Shown piece after piece: positions 45,674 to 56,121 of a stretch of DNA of 64,000 nt (position 1 is the stretch's first letter; each line of letters starts with the position of its first letter). Made by a program: the position numbers and the translations under genes. The stretch is from Lojkania enalia (taxonomy: Eukaryota; Ascomycota; Dothideomycetes; Pleosporales), in the NCBI GenBank assembly GCA_010094045.1, contig ML986644.1, positions 9,687-73,686 on the forward strand, read 5' to 3'. The notes beneath the pieces are model-generated. The model did no database searches, was not told the DNA's origin, and worked only from the letters and a program-made list of their open reading frames with translations.

Positions 45674-46410
45674 CTACGCGTCAATCATGATGAATCCTCT
45701 CGTCTCATTCGCCTTCAACGCCGCTCCCGTCGTCGGATCCGCACTATCTGGACCCAGCAACCTCATATAATAATACGGCATCCCATAGCTTCCCTGCTGC
45801 TCAGCCGAGTACTTGAAGCCCCAGAGGGTGGTATTATCATATCCGCCCAAGAACACGCCATCCTGCTTCACGCCATCGATGTAATGCTCAAAAACCTTGA
45901 CTGGTAGGCCACCTGTGTATTTATACAGTAGAGGCGCATCCCAGGGTAGGGAAGATATACTGAGCGGCGTCCATTGGAAATTTGTGGGCTCGCCGGCTTC
46001 GGTTAGGTCTGTGGCAACTCGAGCTTCAAGGGCATTGTTGAAGCAGCGTAGAGGCGTTTTCGCGATGTCATTGCGGGTCGGGATAGTAATCTAATCCAAG
46101 CTCAGCTCTATTCATATGAGGTATTCTTCTGATGCGAAAAACTCACGTAGCCCCAGCGGATTGTTGGCTTGCGATCGACTCGAGGATCGAATTTCACGGA
46201 GTATACGTGCGTGTTGCCAAAGCCTCTGATGTTGGGATCCTCGTTTCGCCAGGTCTTGAGTGTCCAGGGCCCTGCGACCCCGGTATTTGCGTCATACAAC
46301 GGGTACGAAGCACAGCCGTCTGGGAGTGATTTGACGACCACGTCATTTGGGAGGGCGGCGTAGGAGAACGAGACCAATGCAAGCGAAGCTGCAGCGGCAA
46401 AGAATTTCAT
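45674..46410 (-). CDS. secreted protein of unknown function
   Basis: Two exons (46147-46410, 45674-46090) joined over a 56-bp intron give 226 residues. The ATG at 46410 starts a clear signal peptide (MKFFAAAASLALVSFSYA); an upstream in-frame extension is unlikely. The mature protein has two Cys (CASYPLYD and RCFNNAL), many aromatic residues and Gly (NTTLWGFKYSAEQQGSYGMPYYY) and potential N-glycosylation sites. It looks like a beta-rich secreted domain. I do not recognise a family. It lies between two AA9 genes, so a role outside the cell at plant material is possible but is inference only. Confidence 0.75.
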
Positions 46411-47245
46411 GTTGGCGTCTAAACTTAAAGAGAAGAAGTGGTTTAAGAAGGATTGATAGTGTTGGAGTTGACCCAATGTGCTTGTGCATTAGTAGGTGAC
46501 ATTTCCTCGCCTTTATATCTTTTCAATCGTGCACCAACAATGACCCATGTGCGGGCTACGAAGGCAGCTACACATGGCAATCAATTGATTTATTGATGCA
46601 GAGGCAGCTATGTTATTTTTCAGGGCTTCTATCACCAATTAAGTATCCTTACTGTCTAAACTAGAAGTTAGAAGGAATGGTTCTCGTGTTCATCAGGCTG
46701 CGAGGTTGTTGTAAATTTTTTGACGGCCTAAAAGGCATCCATCCGTAATTGGAAGGATTTTAGATTGACATAGCGGAGTTTGCTAAGTGGCTGAGCAGCA
46801 TGTGGAGACGCACTGATTGGTAGCCGCCTGCTTCCCTGAGCTTTGTCGAAATTATCCGCTCGAGGGTCGGGCCGCCAGGTCCAAAAACCGTTAGCTTCCC
46901 ACCTGATTTTAAAGCCTCAGGAATAAGGCACTGAAAATTGTGAACGAGAACATGCCATGACTCAAATCATCTAAGCCTGTAATCATTTCGATTTGTAGGC
47001 TGCAGATCTCCGCCTTTTCCAACTAGAACATCCGCCGAAAGATGGCCGGTCCTCGTTCGGAAGCTATGAATCGTCCCTATCGTGAGACCACGGATTTTGA
47101 TTCTAGACGCCATGGAACTAGAACATATGCATGGAAAAATCGCATTCCCACTGCTTAATCGTATGGTATACTCTTTCCGGGGTACTTCGCTGTCCATAGA
47201 AGCCTTGGAGAAAGTGTATTGAGTGGCCCGCCGCCATTAACGCTA
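46411..47245. other. intergenic, no supported gene
   Basis: Upstream region of the secreted-protein gene. A minus-strand open frame at 46967-47197 has no recognisable domain. Confidence 0.45.
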
Positions 47246-47716
47246 CTAGTGGTTGGTGACATTTCCATTCATGAAAGTTTGGCGAAAATTGGAATCTTGT
47301 TTTCCTCTCGTTGCCGCTAGAGAAGCCATATTATTTGCCATGCCGATACCAATGACTTCTCCAATGTACCGTAGTTGCTCCGCGACCAGTTTTTGGCACT
47401 CCGGTGAATCTTGGGTCGCGACGAGTGCAGATCTCAGTGGGAACATTTGGAGGTAAATTCGAAATGAACTTCCAGAGAGTGGTGCCGGCAACCTGTGTCC
47501 GTGCTGGTTGACTTCTCCGAGCGCATGAGGAACGTTGTTACAAATATTAGTCGTGAGCTGCTTGATTGTTGACATCCATTGAAGCTCGAATAGACCTGCC
47601 TCAGGCGGAGATACATGCAGGAGGATGGATAGGAGACTTTGAATGATATGAATATGTATTGCTTGACACATATTTGAAGCAAGGGCTGCTGTGACGTGGA
47701 GGTAAAAGTCAATCTA
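47246..47716 (-). pseudogene. C-terminal remnant of a fungal transcription factor
   Basis: The minus strand reads FYLHVTAALASNMCQAIHIH, then PEAGLFELQWMSTIKQLT, LPAPLSGSSFRIYLQMFPLR and EQLRYIGEVIGIGMAN. This resembles the C-terminal part of fungal Zn2Cys6-type regulators. A stop codon lies just upstream of FYLH, and no zinc cluster or middle homology domain is found above it; other coding-like text on the opposite strand replaces them. It is therefore a truncated gene. The family assignment is from pattern memory and moderate. Confidence 0.45.
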
Positions 47717-48120
47717 GTCTGGAATCAGATCTGATAGCCTAGGGTTGCCCGAATCTTTGGCTCTTCGAATCATAGATGCTGGCACGCCCTTCGGTCACCA
47801 GATCAGTCTACACCTTGGATCTAAGTTATCTAAATTTGGGCTCCTTAGGGGAAGAGGCCACAGCTCAGATGCTTTAGAAGGAGAGCTGGACCGGCTAGGA
47901 TTTGATGAGGCATATACTCTCCTAAGATCAGCGTAAGTATAGTATCTTATCTTCTAAATGCCTTTTATTTCGACAGATTAGAAAAGTTTAAGCATATTAG
48001 TGACTGGTCTATTTAGAGAAATGCCTGTGTGGAAAAGATATGTGAACGGGAGCGACTTGGACTTCCATTGAACGATCCCGGTCCTGCACCGGGGCCAAAG
48101 CGGGTAATATCGTGCATCAG
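47717..48120 (+). pseudogene. coding-like remnants of unknown gene
   Basis: A plus-strand frame at 47745-47936 reads RIIDAGTPFGHQISLHLGSK and DALEGELDRLGFDEAYTLL, is followed by a possible donor (gtaagt), and another coding-like piece near 48020-48110 reads ACVEKICERERLGLPLND, then PGPAPGPKR. No start or complete frame joins them, and I cannot name the family. Confidence 0.3.
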
Positions 48121-49331
48121 CAGCTCTAGGATTATAATCAGTGACAAGTCGCAAGAATCATGGAGTTAAGTTGCAATTTAGATTCTAGAACGTTACCTTT
48201 GAAACTTTTACGTTCTTCGTTAGTTGATTTAACTATTCTTTGAGTCTAAAACCATTTTCCCAATCGGTGTTATATATTATAGGTAGCAAAAGAGAGTAGT
48301 CCAATCATGTGGGCGTGTGATATCACTGCTTGCGCACCGAAAGGCGTATATACGTCCTACTATCGCCGAAGATTGCCCAGCATAGTAGCACCTATAAACA
48401 AAAATCCGCGTTACTTTTAAAAATCAATGAAGATGATCCATATCAGGCTCTGCCCTCTCCAGGTCACTTTATTTCCATCCCGGTTTTTGATCCGCCCTCA
48501 TACCTCTTTTACACTGCCACCTAGATGGACGGCTGAACTCAATTTTTCCGTGTTCTCTCACTTCCCGGTTGAACGTTTGAAGATCCTGGATGAGCTACAC
48601 CGAAAGCGGGGACTCAACCAGATCTGGGAAGCGGTGATAGTCAAACAGAGGCTATCCAGTAGCTAATCGACAAGATCCCGAAGGGCGCAATCGACATGAT
48701 CCACGCTTCAGCGATCGAAAAAAAGTCTCGCACTTTGCAGCTATTCTTCATGCACCCCAACTACTAGAAGTCTCACAGACCTACCCTTGTTCGGGCCATC
48801 GAAGGTTCTTAGCTCTACATAAGCCCGCTTCACTGCCATGACTTTCGTATATCTTCGGCTCCGCGATACCTTCCGGGCCTTTGAGTTCAACCATATGCAC
48901 TACTGCCCGCAAGGATCTCTCCGTTGAACTCTCCAGTCTCGACCCCTTCAAACTCTCTTGTGCCTATTCTCTCACGTTCCGCAGCCGCCATCAGCCTTTA
49001 CACAACGCAAACGAATGCTAGGCCGTTCAGATCGCGAAGAGTTAGGCACCGCCGGCCCTCGGATGTTCTCACAAATTGAACTCCGGGATACAAATTAAGG
49101 TTGTCAGGCTCGCTTAGGACAGAACTCCCGGAGCATTTTAGAAACCTAGTCCATATCCTTGTCAATAACAACGTCTACCCAGACCATCCAAATACCTAGA
49201 GACTTGCCCGAATATTATATATGATGAAATTTCCCAACGACATTATACTAGTTTCAGACTCAATCAACTTACTAGTTCTGCACCTTCAAGGCTCTCCTTC
49301 CTGGTCATCAATCTTTTCAAAAGTTATAGTC
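48121..49331. other. intergenic, possible coding debris
   Basis: About 1.2 kb upstream of an AA9 gene. A segment near 48670-48775 reads IDKIPKGAIDMIHASAIEKK and ends MHPNY before a stop, which looks coding-like, but neither start nor family is clear. Confidence 0.4.
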
Positions 49332-50057
49332 ATGAAATTCCTGTTCACTTTTTTGGCCATTTCGGCCTTCGCATCGACAACTCTAGCGCACTGGAACTAC
49401 GACCGGCTCATTCACAACGGCAAGATCGTCGGGGACTACTATACCTATATTCGTCGCACCTCGAATGCTAATTCACCAATCACCGACATCAATTCGAAAG
49501 ATATGCGCTGCAATGCTGGCGGTGCGTTAGGCAAGAGCACACAGACGTACACTGTCAAAGCTGGCGACCAAATTGGCTTCATGGTGAACGCGGAGTTCGG
49601 GCACCCCGGTCCCCAACAAGTTTACATTAGCAAAGCCCCCGGCGCTGTCGCTGATTACGATGGAAGCGGAGCATGGGCGAAAATCTATAGCGCTACTACG
49701 AGTACGATCAACAGCGAAGGCCTACAGTGGGCGACGAATGGCATCAAATCCTTTGTATTCAATATTCCTTCATCGACACCAACAGGGGAATATCTAGTTC
49801 GTGCGGAAGGACTTGCGCTTCACGGAGCCGGCACTACGGGTGGTGCGCAGTGGTATATCGGATGCGCGCAAATAAAGGTCACGGGAGGCGGGAACGGTAT
49901 TCTGACTCCGACCGTTAGTTTTCCGGGGGCTTACAGGGCTGACGCTCCGGGCATCTTGATTAACATCTATTGGCCAATCCCGGCTAGTTATACGGTACCG
50001 GGTCCGGCTCTATGGCCTTCGGGAACGGAGGAGCTGCATACTATTAAGCAAATGTAG
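49332..50057 (+). CDS. AA9 lytic polysaccharide monooxygenase
   Basis: A single exon of 241 residues from the ATG at 49332; the frame extends 37 codons further upstream, but only this start gives the signal peptide MKFLFTFLAISAFASTTLA followed by His20. The copper site is complete: His20 (N-terminal after cleavage), His91 in FGHPGPQQVYIS and axial Tyr175 in AQWYIGCAQI, with second-sphere His164 (ALHGAG) and Gln173. Cys60 and Cys178 are placed for the usual disulfide. The C-terminus ends in the typical PGILINIYWPIPASYTVPGP without a carbohydrate-binding module. It acts outside the cell, oxidatively cleaving cellulose or related glucans and relying on an electron donor. It is 4.8 kb from the other AA9 gene and on the opposite strand. 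Confidence 0.93.
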   Translation: MKFLFTFLAISAFASTTLAHWNYDRLIHNGKIVGDYYTYIRRTSNANSPITDINSKDMRCNAGGALGKSTQTYTVKAGDQIGFMVNAEFGHPGPQQVYISKAPGAVADYDGSGAWAKIYSATTSTINSEGLQWATNGIKSFVFNIPSSTPTGEYLVRAEGLALHGAGTTGGAQWYIGCAQIKVTGGGNGILTPTVSFPGAYRADAPGILINIYWPIPASYTVPGPALWPSGTEELHTIKQM

Positions 50058-50856
50058 ATATATCTTCTAACAATGGCTCGTTGAAACTCAATTCCATAAC
50101 CAGTCACACATCTTTAGTCACAGATTTTTTATGAGTAAGCCCACAATATATAAACAGGAACTCGACCGGTATACTTCCCCTATCTTCCTCATTAATTAAC
50201 CCCACGAATCCCGAATTTGAAGTTTTTGTAATCATTCTTTCCTATATTGTGTCTACATTCTGGAACAAAAAGAACTCTGAAAACGCTATTCAACTCACTA
50301 ATATCAACATCACGGCCATTGCGAGAAACGTTAGCAGGTCTACGTAAGATTCAAAAGTGCCTACAGCAAACCAGGAGTCTAAGCCACTCGTGCCCGGTAT
50401 TCTAGTAAGAGTTGAAAACCAATTTTGGAAACATGTCAAGGGTATATAAGCTATTTCTCGGGAAACCCGCAAAATTTCTGACTAGACAACCCTGGATAAA
50501 TGGATACGGGATCATGTCGGCGTTATATCCACAACAACTCCGAATCATTATATAACTCTATGTTTGACCGTCGTAAGTAGGCGGAAGAAATGAGGGCCCC
50601 CGTAGGACTTGGGCCGGATTTTAAGGTCATGGCATTGAAAAGTATGGAGAGCTCAATTGAAATCACATCTTCTCTGGTCAATACTATCAATAAAACGATG
50701 GAGAATATTCGAGGGAAAATGCATCTTATTCAACGTAAACTAGTTAGCTATTCTCTAAAGATTAAATCTTACTATTCGTCATTCCGAGTAATGAAAATTG
50801 GTCCCATAATAGCCAAGGTATCCGACTAGGCAATGTATTATATACCTTCTTGCTTT
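50058..50856. other. intergenic, no supported gene
   Basis: The AA9 3' flank and AT-rich spacer. A plus-strand open frame at 50590-50829 (79 codons, helical, Lys-rich) has no recognisable domain and is not supported. Confidence 0.45.
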
Positions 50857-51059
50857 TGTTATAGGGATTTTGGCTAGTCTGCCGAGCTGTATCAGATATC
50901 GACGTACGATATCACGGTCGATATCACGCCGGATATCACGCTGGATATCAGCTGATATACCCCTTTTTCATGTACATAAATATGGCCCGCTGGCCATCTT
51001 CAATCAACCAGTTCAGCTCCTCATCTCCCTCCCTGAGACAAGATTCGCCTCTCACCACA
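50857..51059 (+). repeat. solo LTR, family 1 (copy F), intact
   Basis: A 203-bp copy from TGTTATAGGG to CTCACCACA with perfect 5-bp target duplications gcttt (50852-50856 and 51060-51064). Five GATATC hexamers start at 50895, 50908, 50920, 50932 and 50944. It is nearly identical to copy D, so both are young and largely free of RIP. Confidence 0.92.
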
Positions 51060-51064
51060 GCTTT

Positions 51065-51848
51065 AGTACATATTGTATTTCACCTCATATCCGGCTTACC
51101 CTTCGCGAAATCCAGATACTCACTTAACTGCTCTCTTCTCTTTCCATTCTCCTCTCTTACACTTTACCTAAATTAATTGAGCCCCCACGGATCCGAGAGT
51201 AATAGAAGCAACATCTCCCCGAACACCCCAGTCACGTGATGTCACTGTTCTCCAGCTGAGAGCTCGCGGAGCTGGGAGTGGTTCATTCAATCCCCTCAAG
51301 CTATTGCAGGCTAGAATCAGGGCTAAATGAGGCTCAAAAAATTATATCTTGTTGGCTGATGGCTTTCTATACGCGTCCAGACCGCCGTATAGCAAACTGA
51401 ATTGTCAGGACAAGTGCCAAAATATTACTATAAACTGAATCTCCTATACTGCAGGAAAAATGACGTCTTCATATGGTAAGTTTCACCGACCCTTGAGTCG
51501 ATGTTCGTGAGGAACACTCTTGGCGTGTGAAATCGCCTAGCGAGGCTGTGCTCGGATCTGCAAAGCCGCATCCGTCTTGGCAGGACCCAAAGCAAGGCAT
51601 TAGCCTTGGATATGGTGGCCGTGCGAAGCTCGGGAACTTATAAAGAAACCAACGTCTCGTGCTTAAAGTTATTGAATAGGTCTGATTCAAGTCTATCTTC
51701 GTGGAAGATTTACATAGCCTCTTTTCCTTTTTTTTACCAGTATTTATAATAATTACATCGTTCAATATCAGAAACGGCGATTTGGAACTTAAATATATAC
51801 GGCGAAGTATTTGTACAGATCATATTCGGTCAAGCGACGTGCTTAATT
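51065..51848. other. intergenic, no supported gene
   Basis: Spacer between the solo LTR and the small gene at 51849; holds that gene's upstream region. Short open frames only. Confidence 0.45.
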
Positions 51849-52301
51849 ATGGATTCAACAACTTCAAAGGAAAAAGACAAAAGCCCCTCCAACAAACTAT
51901 CTTCCGGCTCATGCAGCACGTCACCACCGCCAGACCCAGATCTCCCCCGCTACTACGATTCCGAACCGTCCTCCCAACCACCAAGCTACCTCAAACCTGG
52001 CTCCGCACCCGGCCAAACGCGCGCCCAATCCTCACAGCCTGCATTCACAGGCGTCTCGGCAGCCAGTGTTCGCGCAGTATGCGCTGAGCCGCCTACGGAC
52101 TGGCACGAAAAGAGAGGGAAACGTAGCTTGAAACAGCGGTGGAAAGATTGGCGTGAGAGCTGGAGTAACCATGATGCATTAGAATATCCGCCGCATGAAA
52201 GTTCGACGAGATGGAATGCTTTTGGAGCACGGATTGATGGGGGTGGTATGACATCGTTAGGGTCACGTCCACGATCGCGGTCGAAGTCGAAAGGGATATG
52301 A
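51849..52301 (+). CDS. small disordered protein of unknown function
   Basis: A single frame of 150 residues. The first 70 are Ser/Pro rich and include PPSY (QPPSYLKP), a possible WW-domain ligand, and LPRYYDSE. The centre is basic and Trp-rich (KQRWKDWRESWSNHD), and the tail is a short Arg/Ser-rich run (SRPRSRSKSKGI). No signal peptide. It is tail-to-tail with the glycine-zipper gene, 110 bp away. I do not recognise a family. Confidence 0.6.
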   Translation: MDSTTSKEKDKSPSNKLSSGSCSTSPPPDPDLPRYYDSEPSSQPPSYLKPGSAPGQTRAQSSQPAFTGVSAASVRAVCAEPPTDWHEKRGKRSLKQRWKDWRESWSNHDALEYPPHESSTRWNAFGARIDGGGMTSLGSRPRSRSKSKGI

Positions 52302-52411
52302 GGGAATACGTGGTGAAGTTTGCGCGATTGTTTTTGAATATTGGGCCCTTGTATATTGATGTTACGACGTTGAGACTGCGGGGTATGAATGCTGAGCCTG
52401 CGAGGAGGTTA

Positions 52412-53101
52412 TTAAGCTTCATTAGGCTGCTGTGTAGATTTTGATCGAATCTCCAACTTTCTAGGCTTCTTTCTTTCTTTGACTGGATCTCTGGCTGTGG
52501 TTTTCTGTTCTCCATTGATGCTGCTTTGTCCCATCCTTGCACGCTCTTGAGCCACCATTTCTGCGGCTTTATTCAATGCCACCGGATCGGGCACTACACC
52601 CTCGGCGTCCTGCTCACTCTCTTTATCCCGCGCCTTATCTTCGAGCACCACCTTCTCCTGGCCCTTCTCCTTACTGCCGCCAACTGGCGGTAGCTTGATA
52701 AACGGTCCATGGATCGCACCAACCCCGCTCCCCACCAACGCACCCAGCCCCGTGGTAGGTATTGCCGTCAAGCCTCCAACCAGCGTTCCTACGATTGCGC
52801 CTACACCTAATCCGACCGCCCCGCCAATGCCTGCCCCGCCCGTCGCACCCTGGAATGCACCACTAGACAGCATCCGTGCCTTTTTGCTGTTCCCATGGGC
52901 TTCTACCTCCTTGTTGTATGCATCGAGCAGCAGCTTCTCTCGCCTCTTTGAATCGGTAATCGAGGATGCAGCATCCTTGAGGGGTTGGGCGGTGCTCTGG
53001 GCATCAAGGGCTTTCTGGGCGGCGGTTGCGGCTTCCTTGAGGCGTTCTTCGTCCGGGAGGCCGTTCTCAGAGGGAGGGGGTTGGGGTCCATTGGCTGCCA
53101 T
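52412..53101 (-). CDS. glycine-zipper domain protein
   Basis: A single exon of 229 residues. Residues about 80-135 form a hydrophobic, Gly-rich zipper (GATGGAGIGGAVGLGVGAIV, then GTLVGGLTAIPTTGLGALVG), with Gly or Ala every fourth residue, as in membrane-inserting glycine-zipper domains. The N-terminus is charged and helical (DEERLKEAATAAQKALDAQS) and the C-terminus is basic. Such proteins occur widely in fungi without a settled role; membrane association is inferred from the zipper. It is divergent from the HET gene, with 248 bp between start codons. Confidence 0.75.
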   Translation of the reverse strand: MAANGPQPPPSENGLPDEERLKEAATAAQKALDAQSTAQPLKDAASSITDSKRREKLLLDAYNKEVEAHGNSKKARMLSSGAFQGATGGAGIGGAVGLGVGAIVGTLVGGLTAIPTTGLGALVGSGVGAIHGPFIKLPPVGGSKEKGQEKVVLEDKARDKESEQDAEGVVPDPVALNKAAEMVAQERARMGQSSINGEQKTTARDPVKERKKPRKLEIRSKSTQQPNEA

Positions 53102-53349
53102 TTCCGAGTTTGGGTCGAGTGCTTGGTATTGTAGGAATTGAGGCTGTGAAGCTGCGATCCATGGTCTCCTAGTGTGAGGAATACGATGGTGACGTCAGAT
53201 GGGCCGTTGAAATGTGGAGGGATGCAGCAGTGCGCCTAGTCGTGGTCTAACCGAAGAGCGGATAGTTTTCTTAGATCTCGTCAGATCTTTACGCCGCATA
53301 TTCCGGAAGTTGCACCCAGCCCGAGCCCTGTATCCTAACCTATGATAGA

Positions 53350-55467
53350 ATGGACGGAGAGATCCATCTGTGCTCGTCCTGTACTGTCTTAGGGGCTCGA
53401 CTTGCTACCGAGCCCGAATTTTCTTACCTCGTCGCAGAGACTTTCCACGGCTTGGAGCAATCCTCTGCGTCAGGCTGTCATCTCTGCAGGCTTATACGCC
53501 AGCGTCTCATATATCACGGCGACGAGAATATCGAGGCTTTACGAAACGCAACTTCCGGGATCTTTTTAGAAGCGACACTAGAGCACATACTGGTCGAGTC
53601 GCCTCTGCCAAGAAATGGGAGGGCGGTCTTGTGGCCGCGATATGAGCTGTATCTTAATGAAGAAACCGAATACTGCGACGATGTCGGTAGCGGCGACGAG
53701 GATGAGAATGGCAATGACAATGACGCTGCAAGCTTACTGACAGAAGCCGTTGATCTGGGTCAACATGGTATCAATTCCCTCCAAAGCGAGCAGGGCCTCA
53801 ATACTCTTGCATCTATCGCGCGGAATTGGATTCTGCATTGTCTGGCCAGCCATGAGACTTGTCAGCTCCCATTTTCAGCCGTATCGCTCACGTCCCCATC
53901 TTCGTTGGGCAAACGTATGAAGCCTTTTCTTCCGACTAGAGTAATTGATTTAGGCACTAGATCGGAGCCGCTAACGCCACGACTCCTTGTGTCTGGTGCA
54001 GAGCAATGTCGCGCAGACTATTTTGCTTTGAGTTATAGCTGGGGGGTTGGCACTCATTCAGCGAAGACGACTTTAGCAAATTTGGCTGAGAGGCAGCAAA
54101 GAATTGATATGTCCACGCTTCCAAAAACAATTCAAGAAGCTATTATCTTTACGAAGCGCGTGGGCATCGTACGATATTTGTGGGTGGACGCTATTTGTAT
54201 AATTCAGATTGATGAGAAAGACCCGATTGAAGGAGAAAGAACGCATAAGCTGGACTGGGCAATTGAATCCCAGAACTTCGGGGAGTACTATCATAATGCT
54301 TTATGTACCTTGGCGGCAACTGGCTCCTCTTGCTCAACACAAGGACTGTTCCTCAACCGGCCTGGACTGGATTACTCCGTCCAAGTCTGCAAATTCCTCC
54401 GCTACAATCCGTCTGGAAATCGACTTGTTATGAAAATTGAGCCTGAAGATCCAACATGGTCTAAGACAACAAGCCATGCACCACTCCTCCGACGTGGTTG
54501 GGCAATGCAAGAACGTGCCATGTCAATGAGAATTCTCCATTTTGCACGGGACATCGTGTTCTGGGAATGCAACGAGATCAAGGCATCGGAGTCCTCCCCA
54601 CGTGCGTTGCCAGAGGAATCGACATTGACCCTTGGCGAAGGATTGATGAAACTGAGCTCACTAATTCAATGTATCGAAAACAACAACCATATGACAGAAT
54701 GGCTGGAGTTTGCCACAAGCTATTCTCGTTGCCAATTCAGCTATTTCTCCGACAAACTATCTGCTCTATCCGGACTTGCTCACCGAATGCAGAGTCTCAC
54801 TGATCTGAAGTACTCTGCTGGAGTATGGGAAGGGAATGTCCATGATGGCATCGTCTGGTACAGCCAATGGATGAGGCCAATACCGCCTTATAACAAAATT
54901 CACAAAGCTTATATTGCACCGTCTTGGTCTTGGGCATCTATACCGGTTGCTTCTACGCCTAGGTTTATCCTCCCCTTCAAGTTCAAAGGCAGTGACTTCG
55001 GCACGGACTTCGGTTGGGTTTCTCCTCTGAAAATCATTGATTTACAAACAGAAGTTATCGGCAAGGATAGTACAGGTCCTGTCAGAAATGGGAGACTTAG
55101 GGCTAATGGTCTTCTTACGCACATTGACCTGCAAGATTATAACCAGGTTACTCCTAGCTCAAAAAAGCCTCTAAATGCAATAGATTTGTCACCAAAAGGT
55201 CTCCATCAGCCTTCAGACGACCTTTTCTTATACCTTGACATTTTCCATGAAGAGCTATCAGCGAATACATCTATGGTCCCATGCCTTCTCGTTGCAGAGG
55301 AACATGACCCTGAATCCGGAAATAGACGGATAAAATCCGCGGCTATCGCACTACGACCTACAGGTCGAACGCATAATGGAGTGGATGAATATATTCGAAT
55401 TGGGCTCATTGTTATACCACGGGCGTTCTTTGAATCTAGTAACGAGACTGTTGTTGATATTGTGTAG
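53350..55467 (+). CDS. HET-domain (heterokaryon incompatibility) protein
   Basis: A single exon of 705 residues. The N-terminus has a Cys-rich HET-type start (LCSSCTVLGA, then SGCHLCRLIRQR). The HET domain begins near residue 222 with DYFALSYSWG, followed by LPKTIQEAIIFTKRVGI, YLWVDAICIIQIDEKD and FGEYYHNALCTLAATG, the three blocks of the family. The C-terminal half (RRGWAMQERAMSMRIL, PSWSWASIP) is the usual variable extension. HET proteins govern self/non-self recognition and programmed cell death on hyphal fusion; most copies in a genome have no proven allelic role. There is no NACHT or WD-repeat module. Confidence 0.92.
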   Translation: MDGEIHLCSSCTVLGARLATEPEFSYLVAETFHGLEQSSASGCHLCRLIRQRLIYHGDENIEALRNATSGIFLEATLEHILVESPLPRNGRAVLWPRYELYLNEETEYCDDVGSGDEDENGNDNDAASLLTEAVDLGQHGINSLQSEQGLNTLASIARNWILHCLASHETCQLPFSAVSLTSPSSLGKRMKPFLPTRVIDLGTRSEPLTPRLLVSGAEQCRADYFALSYSWGVGTHSAKTTLANLAERQQRIDMSTLPKTIQEAIIFTKRVGIVRYLWVDAICIIQIDEKDPIEGERTHKLDWAIESQNFGEYYHNALCTLAATGSSCSTQGLFLNRPGLDYSVQVCKFLRYNPSGNRLVMKIEPEDPTWSKTTSHAPLLRRGWAMQERAMSMRILHFARDIVFWECNEIKASESSPRALPEESTLTLGEGLMKLSSLIQCIENNNHMTEWLEFATSYSRCQFSYFSDKLSALSGLAHRMQSLTDLKYSAGVWEGNVHDGIVWYSQWMRPIPPYNKIHKAYIAPSWSWASIPVASTPRFILPFKFKGSDFGTDFGWVSPLKIIDLQTEVIGKDSTGPVRNGRLRANGLLTHIDLQDYNQVTPSSKKPLNAIDLSPKGLHQPSDDLFLYLDIFHEELSANTSMVPCLLVAEEHDPESGNRRIKSAAIALRPTGRTHNGVDEYIRIGLIVIPRAFFESSNETVVDIV

Positions 55468-55985
55468 CAAACTCAATGGCTTTGGCAGTTGTAAAAGACT
55501 GTCCAATTGGCCATTCGATGACAAATTGATAGGAAATCTTGCACTGCTATCGACTAGCGAGACAGCGACATTTTTAGGTGCAATCGAATTGCTCAGAAAA
55601 TCGTAGTAGGACTCGCTTTAGGCTGTTGCTCGAATTCTCCTTAAGGATCCCCTGCTACATGGTCATAATTTAGGCACAATTGCTCTCCTATAATGAGCCA
55701 TAATTGAGAACACCGCCCGGCAATTTTCATGACACTGCGTAATCTACTTGGACAATTTAGATGCCCCTAAAATAGCTGCATGACAAATTTAACAATGCGG
55801 CGCGCAACCTGATTCAATAATTCGATCTAAGACCACATGGATAAGAGATGGTATCTAGACAGTGTTAATCAGCGTTTATCGAGCGCCTTACAATTTATCA
55901 AGGAGTATATACACTGTATACTATCACGAAAACCGCAAAATGTGAGTTAAAAGTTCAAGCTGGATTTAGTGAAGAAGGAAAATGT
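55468..55985. other. intergenic, no supported gene
   Basis: The HET gene 3' flank and AT-rich spacer; nothing recognisable. Confidence 0.5.
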
Positions 55986-56112
55986 AAGGTTATATGTATG
56001 GTACGATCCCTATTAAGGACTAGCTCTAATATCATGTGATACTAGGACAGACAGTATAAATAACCTTGATCCTCCATAGATATGAATCAACGCAGTTTTT
56101 CCTCCTCATCTG
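55986..56112. repeat. left arm of imperfect inverted repeat
   Basis: About 125 bp that matches, inverted, the stretch at 57288-57411. The longest exact part is 19 bp (atactaggacagacagtat, 56039-56057). Similarity continues inward through ccttgatcctcc, then tagatat, cgcagt and ctcatctg. Confidence 0.85.
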
Positions 56113-56121
56113 CCCCAATAC

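Noticed and set aside
49221..49331. 37-codon upstream extension of the AA9 gene
   Set aside because: Starting there would hide the signal peptide and leave the copper-binding His internal; the ATG at 49332 is the natural start.
50870..51127. Open frame with a Ser/Arg/Ile repeat (PSCIRYRRTISRSIS type) conserved in three places
   Set aside because: It is the translation of the GATATC array in the LTR. It starts only at non-ATG codons, appears wherever the LTR lies in that orientation, and is destroyed in other copies.
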